Positions 55,601-64,000 of a stretch of DNA of 64,000 nucleotides are shown here, one piece after another. The position numbers were made by a program, and so were the translations under genes. Positions within the stretch are counted from its first letter, which is position 1; each line of letters opens with the position of its first letter. Location: the NCBI GenBank assembly GCA_022497145.1, contig MU385905.1, positions 62,001-126,000 on the forward strand, in the 5' to 3' direction. The notes under the pieces are model-generated. The model searched no databases. It worked only from the letters and a program-made list of their open reading frames with translations, and was not told where the DNA came from. The DNA comes from Rostrohypoxylon terebratum. Its lineage: Eukaryota; Ascomycota; Sordariomycetes; Xylariales; Hypoxylaceae.

Positions 55601-58452
55601 CACATGTATCTCAGTATCATGATGTGACAAGGCTAGTCCGTGCTTTTAACCCTTAGTCTTAAAACTGATTTCTACTTTGAAAAGTTGATCGGCAGCATTA
55701 TTGATGATGATAAGGCATGTCTGTTTGGGTTAGTTCCTATTTAAACTTGTTCGACCATCATGTACTCAGATATCTATGGAAATAGGAAAAAGGAGAGGCG
55801 GGCTGGTGGGTGCTATTTTGGAGGATAGTAGGTACCTAGAGATGTACAAAGTACGGCATTAGCGTCGGATATAATAACTGTAGGGTTGACTAAAAGGTGG
55901 GCAAAAAAGCCAAAACCAAAACCAAATATTAAGTAAAATAGGGGGGAAAGATGAGGTAAACTCAAACCTGCATACACGCATACATGAACACACCTACGTT
56001 GTACAACACCCACAACTCACAACCGAATAAAGAGAGAAGAGGTTGGCGTTGAAGAGACATCAGATGACAACTGACATTTCGACCTTAATGTATGTGGGAA
56101 TGCGGGAGGAGTCCAACTAAGATTCTGTCAAGGATATTTGGCAGCTCGATAAAAGTCCTACATTGCGGAGAGCATTTGAAGGCTGTGGTGGTGTTTCTAA
56201 AAGGTGCATACCTATGAGGGAGAGGTAATAGTATTATTATTATTATTAATACTAAGAGTACAGCATACGTAGTACAGACTACAGTATAGTGTACTGTACA
56301 CATTTCTACAAACATGTTATGTAGAGAAGAACATGTCGTTACGCGGCCCTGATATAGATACAGTGTAGATAACACTGTATTAACCTCTGCCTAGCATTTA
56401 AATACACAGCAGTACCGCAGTACCGGTCGCCATAGACTTGGGAGGTTGGAAGTTGGAACAAGCCTGAACAAGCCCCACCTATAATTACTCCTAATCATCC
56501 CTGTCTAAACTGGTCCAGGTCAACCAATAGGACATGATCTTTCGAGTGATGAATGATGAATCAACTTGCAGACTAATTAGTATTAGTGCAATACCTTTTA
56601 TCAAGCGAAACCAGGAAACTCCATTACTACATCGGTCCCACTTCTCGCCTCCAGCAGCAACTCCGTACACAGCCACATCCTACTACATATCTTTCGTTTC
56701 TCTCCTGTCGCCATTATTACCTATTATGCCAGTATGCTTGCAATGTATCTAAGATACTATAGTAAGTACCAAGGAAACTTAAACGTCCCCCGGTTTCAAT
56801 CTCGATCATTCCCTTCTTGTAATGCACTGTGATAGAGGGAAAAACTACTATGTACTGCCAGCAAAGTAGTAGTAAGTTTAGGCACCTAAATAATTGATCA
56901 ATTTAATCGCTACATGGTAATTGTCGCCAGTGATAAACTAAATATGATGCAGGACCTTCTTGCCCCGCAGACATAAAGAAAAAAAATCTAGTGGACATTA
57001 TGTAGCACTGGAATAGCAGCTGAAATAGATGCACTGTATGCGTCTAGGTACGTAGTAGGTAAGTAGTGTAGGTTCACAAGGTACTAGGTAGGTATGTAAT
57101 ACTACTAGGTACCTGGATACCTGTAGCACACCCTTGCTTAAGGGGTGACACTTTACCACGGGTATCGCTGGTTGGGACTGGCCAGGACTGGGCTAAGCTT
57201 TGCCCCCGATTCCCCCTGGCCCTATCTCTCCTTTCTGACATTTTTCTTGATTCTCGATCCTAAGTTCCCTACTTCCCTACTTCCATACTCCTAATCCCTT
57301 TCCCCCCCTTCCTGTCCTTGACAAACTTGTTTTACACTCGCTTTCGCCCATCGAACCTTTAATTCTCCTTTCTTCTCTTGCTTCCCCTTTCTCCCTTGTC
57401 TCTTTTCTTGAACCAATTCGCCGCTTTATCTCTGGTGCTTAGGGGAAATCTGGTCAAGATTTACAGGAAAAGAATTAGGAAAAGAGGATCGAAGAGAGTT
57501 TTGTGAGAGTTGAATACTGTCGTTACTCCGACGTACAATTCGGCCGCCCCCTTTTGTGTTTCGCTCCCGCTTTCCCGTTGAATCGTCAACGCACGCTCGT
57601 TTTAACGGTCCGCGAAAACCTAAAAACCTAAAGGACGCCAACCGAAGTACTTGTACTTGGTTTTATCTACTCATCCAACGGATTTACCGAATAATTCCAT
57701 CGTCAATCGTTCGAGAATTGCAAGCAGGCAAACAAACAATAAAGAAAAATTTGTTACGTTCGACTGAATTATTACGAGGCGTAAGAGCCACCCGAGGTAT
57801 CGGGACTCACCGTCACCGGCCACGTAAGAAAAAGGAAAAAAAGGGATAGGAATTAGTGGTGGAATTTGTCAGATTCTCCAATCATTAACGCGTCTTTTGA
57901 CCCAACCTCAAGCTACACACCAACCTGTCAGGGGCTCGGCGCGCTAAATACGGCACTAAATCGATACTACAATTAGTGCCTACCTTCCTACCGGTCGCGT
58001 TTAGTTCAGGTGCACTTCTGGAAGTCAACACTCGCTTTCCAATTTTGCACCTTTCCACCTGCAACTTCTGACACCTGCGCCATCCCGCGCAGCGCTAGGA
58101 GTCAACCCAACGCAGAAACGACGATACACAGCCAATTCAGCCAATCCTTTTTCAACTCAACAAACAACAGTCGACTTTGAATTTCTTACCACTTACCACT
58201 CACTCACTCACTCACTAACTAACTCTACTCACTAACCTACCTATACTACCCATCACCCATCACCCATCAACCATTACCCTCGCTACTCTTTACAATCAAC
58301 CCAGTCACAAAGAACAACTCTTGCTTGTGGCCGGCCACATTGATTCCTTATCACGAGTTAATAATATTAATCACGTCAAACCCCATTCCTGATACCAGTC
58401 ACTCTTGATCCAGCTCATTAATCACGAATAAAATCTAATGGGTTTCTGAATT
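52687..58452. other. Gene-poor region of 5.8 kb between the GCNA-like gene and FKS1
   Basis: No gene is supported. TACCTAGGTA/CTAGTAGGTA motifs are frequent (54080-54130, 54840-54890, 55570-55590, 57050-57120). A 7-nt tandem sits at 55150-55175. From about 57190 on, the plus strand is pyrimidine-rich, and 58196-58268 is built of CACTCACTCAC and CCATCACCCAT runs, fitting the promoter and long leader of FKS1. Confidence 0.5.
55150..55175 (+). repeat. ACAGTAG heptamer tandem, nearly 4 copies
   Basis: Three full ACAGTAG units and a partial fourth in intergenic DNA. Confidence 0.9.
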
Positions 58453-58563
58453 GTGAGTATTTCCTTCCATTCCCAATCTACTAGATAACCCTACGACATG
58501 TTGCATGGGATGTTCATGTATTTCAATCCCCGACCGGTTTGCTAATTGACTTCTTTGTCGCAG
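58453..58563 (+). other. Predicted 5' UTR intron of FKS1
   Basis: Strong donor GTGAGT, branch-like GCTAATTGAC and acceptor GTCGCAG enclose 111 nt that end 33 nt before the FKS1 start codon. It lies wholly in the leader. Confidence 0.6.
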
Positions 58564-58596
58564 ATCGCGTCTTTTACCTAGTCCCCAATTGCCAAA

Positions 58597-61500
58597 ATGT
58601 CGGGCTACCCAGCAGGAGGTGGTCATCACGATTACAACGACGCCTACGGGCAGAATCACGATTCCTATTACCAAGATGAACAACATGGCCAATATTATGA
58701 CAATAACGGCTACGATGCACATGGCCATGGCCAAGGCCAAGGTCAGGGTCAGGGTCATGGCCAAGCCCAGGGTGGTCATCATGCGAATGATGGATACTAT
58801 GATGAATCGTAAGTTTGCGCAACTCAAAGATGTAAATACCATACGAGATGATGGTCGACTGCTGACACATATAAAGTGGCTACTATAATGCAGATGCCAA
58901 CAACCCTTATGCCGCCGAAGGCGGCTACTATGATAACCACGACCAGTATCAACAAGGAGGAGATTACTACGACGATGGCAACGGCTATTATGACCACTAC
59001 GGTCAGGGCGGTTACAACGGCAATGGTGGACGCCGGGGTGATTCTGAAGAGGACTCTGAGACGTTCAGCGACTTCACCATGAGATCTGATATGGCTCGTG
59101 CTACTGATATGGACTACTACGGTCGCGGCGATGAGAGATATAGTGGTTATGACCAACAGGGCCGAGGATACAGGCCCCCCTCCTCCCAGGTCTCCTACGG
59201 CGGAAATCGGTCATCCGGCGCCTCTACTCCCAATTATGGGATGGACTACGGAAATGCCCCGGGTATTCAAAGATCTCGCGAACCCTACCCGGCGTGGACT
59301 TCTGACGCGCAGATCCCTTTGTCCAAGGAAGAAGTCGAAGACATTTTCTTGGACCTGACGAACAAATTCGGATTTCAACGCGATAGCATGCGAAACATGT
59401 ATGACCATTTGATGGTTCTGCTTGATTCGAGGGCTTCTCGAATGACGCCTAACCAAGCTCTACTATCCCTCCACGCCGACTACATTGGAGGTGACAACGC
59501 GAACTACCGGAAATGGTACTTCGCAGCTCATCTCGATTTGGATGATGCGGTTGGCTTCGCGAACATGGGAAAGAAGGCTCGTAAATCGAAAAAGAAAGCC
59601 AAGGGCAAGAAGGGTGACCAGTCCGAGGACCAAGTTTTGGAAGATTTAGAAGGCGACGATAGTCTGGAAGCAGCAGAATACCGATGGAAGACTCGAATGA
59701 ACCGCATGTCTCAGCACGATCGAGTTCGTCAGATTGCCCTATTCCTTCTTTGCTGGGGCGAAGCAAACCAAGTTCGTTTCATGGCCGAATGTCTTTGCTT
59801 TATCTTTAAATGTGCGGACGACTACCTGAACTCGCCCGCCTGCCAAAATCTCGTGGAACCGGTCGAAGAAGGCACTTTCTTGAACAACGTGATTACGCCT
59901 CTATACCAATATTGCAGAGACCAAGGATACGAGATTTACAACGGAGTCTATGTCCGTCGGGAACGCGATCACAACCAGATCATTGGTTACGATGATTGCA
60001 ATCAGCTCTTCTGGTACCCCGAAGGTATCGAACGCATCGTTCTCAACGACAAGAGCAAGTTGGTTGACGTCCCTCCGGCGGAGCGTTACCTTAAGCTAAA
60101 GGAAGTGAACTGGAAGAAATGCTTCTTCAAGACCTACAAGGAAACACGGTCGTGGTTCCACGTGATTGTTAATTTCAATCGTATCTGGGTTATCCATTTG
60201 ACCATGTTCTGGTTTTATACCGCGCACAACGTTCCTACGCTGCTGGTTGGTAAGGAGTACGAGCAGCAAGTGAACCAACAGCCGCCGGCATCCGCACAAT
60301 GGGCCATTGTCAGTGCCGGTGGTGCCATTGCTTCGTTGATTCAGATTATTGCTACCTGTGCTGAATGGGCATATGTTCCCCGACGATGGGCTGGTGCTCA
60401 GCATCTCAGCAAGCGACTGCTCTTCCTGATCGTTGTCTTCATTATCAACCTTGCCCCCAGTGTCTACGTCTTCGGCTTCGCAGCGGATCAGAATGCAACA
60501 CCCTCACTAGCTATCGGCATTGCCGGGTTCTTCATCGCGCTGATCACGTTCATCTTCTTTGCTGTCATGCCGCTTGGTGCTCTCTTTGGAAGCTATCTCA
60601 CCAAGAACTCTCGTCGTTACGTCGCCAGTCAGACGTTTACCGCTAGTTGGCCGCATCTGAAGGGCAATGATCGAGCTTTGTCTTATTTCCTCTGGACCGC
60701 TGTTTTCGGTGCCAAATTCGGAGAATCGTACATTTACCTCACCCTTTCTCTCCGAGATCCGATCCGTTATCTTCAAATCATGGACGTGTCTTCCTGTCTT
60801 GGAGATGCCCAGATTGGTACTATTCTATGTTCGTATCAGCCAACGATTGTCATGGTTCTCATGACACTCACTGATTTGATCCTGTTCTTCCTCGACACAT
60901 ACATGTGGTATGTCTTGCTGAACACGGTTTTCTCTATCGCCCGATCGTTTTACCTCGGTTCGTCCATCTGGACTCCTTGGCGTAATATCTTTTCGCGACT
61001 TCCGAAGCGAATTTACTCCAAAATCCTGGCGACGACCGACATGGAGATTAAATACAAGCCTAAGGTATTAATCTCGCAGATTTGGAACGCTATCGTCATC
61101 TCTATGTACAGAGAGCATCTGTTGGCCATCGACCATGTCCAGAAGCTCCTTTACCACCAAGTTCCCTCTGAGCAAGAGGGCAAGCGTACTCTTCGTGCAC
61201 CTACGTTCTTCGTTTCCCAAGAAGACCACTCGTTCAAGACTGAGTTCTTCCCTAACCACAGCGAAGCCGAGCGTCGTATTTCTTTCTTCGCCCAGTCTCT
61301 ATCTACGCCAATCCCTGAGCCTCTGCCTGTTGATAACATGCCTACCTTCACTGTTCTAATTCCTCACTATGGTGAAAAGATTCTGCTCACCCTTAGGGAA
61401 ATCATTCGTGAAGATGAACCTTACTCTCGCGTTACGCAGCTTGAGTACCTGAAGCAGCTACATCCTCATGAATGGGATTGCTTTGTGAAGGACACGAAGA

Positions 61501-64000
61501 TTCTAGCTGACGAGACCTCCCAATTTAACGGCGATGAAGAAAAGACGGAGAAGGACACGGCCAAGAGCAAGATCGACGATCTGCCCTTCTACTGTATTGG
61601 TTTCAAGTCTTCCGCGCCTGAGTACACTCTCCGAACCCGTATCTGGGCTTCTCTTCGCTCGCAAACTCTTTACCGTACTATCTCTGGTTTCATGAACTAC
61701 AGTCGCGCTATTAAGCTGCTCTACCGTGTCGAGAACCCCGAAGTCGTCCAGATGTTCGGCGGCAGCTCTGAGAAATTGGAACGCGAACTGGAGAGGATGG
61801 CGCGACGCAAGTTCAAGCTGGTTGTCTCTATGCAACGTTATGCCAAGTTCAAGAAAGAGGAGATGGAGAACGCCGAATTCCTCCTCAGAGCTTACCCTGA
61901 CCTGCAGATTGCTTACCTAGATGAAGAGCCGCCGCTAGTTGAGGGTGAGGAGCCCCGCATCTACTCGGCCTTGGTTGATGGTCACTCTGAAGTCATGGAG
62001 AACGGCATGCGACGTCCTAAGTTCCGTATTCAGCTCTCCGGTAACCCTGTGCTCGGTGACGGAAAATCCGACAACCAGAACCATTCCATCATCTTCTACC
62101 GTGGTGAATACATCCAGCTTATCGATGCCAACCAGGACAACTACTTGGAAGAATGTCTGAAGATCCGATCGGTGCTTGCTGAATTCGAAGAAATGAAGGT
62201 CGAAAACGTCTCCCCTTACACTCCTGGTGTCAAGAACGAAGTTCAGGCTCCTGTCGCTATCTTGGGTGCTCGAGAGTACATTTTCTCAGAGAACATTGGT
62301 ATCCTCGGTGACATCGCTGCCGGCAAGGAACAGACGTTTGGTACTCTCTTCGCCCGAACTCTATCCCAGATTGGCGGTAAGCTTCATTATGGTCATCCTG
62401 ATTTCCTCAACGGTATCTTCATGAATACTCGTGGTGGTGTTTCCAAGGCTCAAAAGGGTCTACATCTAAACGAGGATATCTACGCCGGTATGAATGCACT
62501 CCTCCGTGGTGGTCGTATCAAGCACTGTGAATACTACCAGTGTGGTAAGGGTCGTGATCTTGGTTTCGGTTCCATTCTCAACTTCACTACCAAGATCGGT
62601 ACTGGTATGGGTGAACAGATGCTCTCTCGCGAGTACTACTACCTCGGCACACAGCTACCCCTCGACCGCTTCTTGTCGTTCTACTACGCTCACGCTGGTT
62701 TCCATTTGAACAACATCTTCATTATGTTGTCTGTTGAGATGTTTATGATAGTTCTCATTAACATCGGTTCACTTCGAAACCAGACGATTGCCTGCGACTA
62801 CAACCGAAATGTTCCTATCACAGACCCGTTATTCCCTACAGGATGTGCAAACACGGATGCCCTCATGGACTGGATCTACCGTTGCGTCATTTCCATCTTC
62901 GTCGTTTTCTTCTTGGCTTTCGTACCCCTTATTGTCCAAGAACTTACCGAGCGTGGTGTGTTGCGTGCCGCTACTCGTCTAGCGAAGCAATTCTGCTCTT
63001 TATCGCCTTTCTTCGAAGTATTCGTTTGTCAAATTTACGCCAACTCGGTCACGCAAGATCTGTCCTTCGGTGGTGCTCGTTATATTGGTACTGGTCGTGG
63101 TTTTGCTACTGCTCGCATTCCCTTCGGCGTCTTGTACTCTCGATTCGCGGGTCCTTCCATCTACTTCGGTGCTCGTCTGTTGATGATGCTGCTATTCGCG
63201 ACTTTAACCGTCTGGCAAGCTGCGTTGGTGTACTTCTGGGTTTCGCTCCTTGCTCTGGTTATCTCGCCCTTCCTCTACAACCCTCACCAATTCGCGTGGA
63301 ATGATTTCTTCATTGACTACCGTGATTACCTTCGCTGGCTCTCGCGTGGTAATTCTCTCAGCCACTCGTCGTCATGGATCTCCTTCTGTCGTCTATCACG
63401 TACAAGAATCACTGGTTACAAGCGCAAGGTTCTTGGAGACCCGTCTGGCAAACTCTCCGCTGACGTGCCTCGTGCTGCTATCACTAACCTGTTCTTTGGG
63501 GAGATCATTGCTCCACTTCTATTTGTGGCAACCACGCTCATCCCATACTTATTCATTAACGCACAAACCGGTGTCAAGGCCAATGATTCTTCAGCCAAAG
63601 CAACTGCGTCTCTTCTCCGTGTTGCCATTGTTGCCTTCGCGCCCATTGGTATCAACGCGGGTCTGCTCGGTGCTCTTTTCGGCATGGCCTGTTGTATGGG
63701 TCCGCTACTCAGCATGTGCTGCAAGAAGTTCGGTAGTGTCTTGGCAGCGATTGCCCATGCCGTCGCCGTCATTGTCCTCCTCGTATTCTTTGAAGTAATG
63801 TTCTTCCTTGAGGGCTTTGACTTTACGAAGACGCTCTTGGGAATGATCACGGCCATTGCGATGCAACGTTTCATCTTGAAGCTCATCGTTTCGCTAGCAC
63901 TGACTCGTGAATTCAAGACAGATCAATCCAACATTGCGTTCTGGACAGGAAAGTGGTACTCAATGGGTTGGCACTCGATCTCTCAACCGGCGCGTGAATA
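58597..64000 (+). CDS. FKS1: 1,3-beta-D-glucan synthase catalytic subunit, 3' end outside window
   Basis: Plasma-membrane enzyme (GT48) that makes the main cell-wall glucan from UDP-glucose; target of echinocandins. Exons are 58597-58808 and 58877 to beyond 64000, so 1778 codons of about 1930 are present. The first about 190 residues are Gly/Gln/Tyr/His-rich. The FKS1 N-terminal domain follows (QIALFLLCWGEANQVRFMAE), then a first TM cluster with hot spot 1 YLTLSLRDP (Y691). The central cytosolic catalytic region contains FTVLIPHYGEKILLTLREII near 890, RFRIQLSGNP-type glucan synthase sequence, and KHCEYYQCGKGRDLGFGS near 1285. Hot spot 2 begins at D1402 (DWIYRCVI). The last TM cluster is incomplete. 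No in-frame stop and no further intron were seen. Confidence 0.97.

Noticed and set aside
57556..57849. 97-codon open frame in the FKS1 leader region
   Set aside because: No ATG start, no known motif and a Lys-rich simple end; more likely promoter or leader DNA.
58435..58870. Overlapping His/Val/Ile-rich frames on minus opposite FKS1 exon 1
   Set aside because: Mirror of the repetitive GGTCAGGGTCA-type sequence coding the Gly/Gln/His-rich FKS1 N-terminus.
1..64000. Transposons, rRNA genes, CRISPR arrays, secondary-metabolite cluster, RIP-mutated blocks
   Set aside because: I found no transposase or reverse transcriptase frame, no long terminal or inverted repeats, no 5S or rDNA sequence, no spaced direct repeats, and no polyketide, peptide or terpene synthase. 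AT-rich gaps exist, but repeat-induced mutation cannot be judged without dinucleotide counts.

Overview
The window is nuclear DNA of a filamentous ascomycete, most likely a Sordariomycete. The reasons are many short introns (about 45-110 nt) with GTNNGT, CTAAC-like and YAG signals; a Dam1/DASH subunit, the complex I 40 kDa subunit and a 1,3-beta-glucan synthase with a glycine/glutamine/tyrosine-rich N-terminus; and wide AT-rich intergenic DNA full of short palindromic CCTAGG-type motifs. Placement below class level is not possible from this sequence alone. I see no rRNA operon, CRISPR array, complete transposon or biosynthetic gene cluster. The protein genes are almost all single-copy housekeeping genes.

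Layout: alpha-COP (minus, 3' end beyond the left edge) is divergent from the UDP-glucose:glycoprotein glucosyltransferase. Next come a GC-rich intronless serine hydrolase (thioesterase/carboxylesterase type), an unusual tRNA-Cys gene, a HIT nucleotide hydrolase with a 15-nt exon carrying most of its active site, a membrane-anchored Sec14-like protein (minus), DAM1, a Bud20-type pre-60S zinc finger (minus), mitochondrial aconitase, a rhomboid protease (Rbd2 type), GPI transamidase subunit GAA1, proteasome lid subunit RPN9 (minus), the NDUFA9-type complex I subunit, an Efm5-type eEF1A lysine methyltransferase, UBP8 of the SAGA deubiquitinase module (minus), a LACTB2-type metallo-beta-lactamase, a YTP1-like membrane protein, MOG1, a GCNA-like SprT/HMG protein (minus), and finally FKS1, which runs off the right edge. 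Exon chains were built by hand; reading phase was checked at every junction and I give the exon coordinates.

Functionally the window mixes secretory-pathway and cell-surface genes (alpha-COP, UGGT, GAA1, FKS1, RBD2), mitochondrial genes (aconitase, complex I), and protein or RNA housekeeping genes (RPN9, UBP8, BUD20, EFM5, MOG1). They look like neighbours by chance rather than a pathway cluster.

The most unusual object is the tRNA-Cys(GCA) gene near 12.2 kb. Its D-arm is interrupted by a 57-nt block with the marks of a spliceosomal intron (GTTAGT, CTAAC, CAG). Removing it restores a perfect D-stem, and the gene also has a normal tRNA intron after the anticodon. Other points of interest are a tRNA-Leu 3' half next to an orphan reading frame and a headless exon pair near 48 kb, two GC-AG introns, micro-exons, and a natural tyrosine at the first position of FKS1 hot spot 1.
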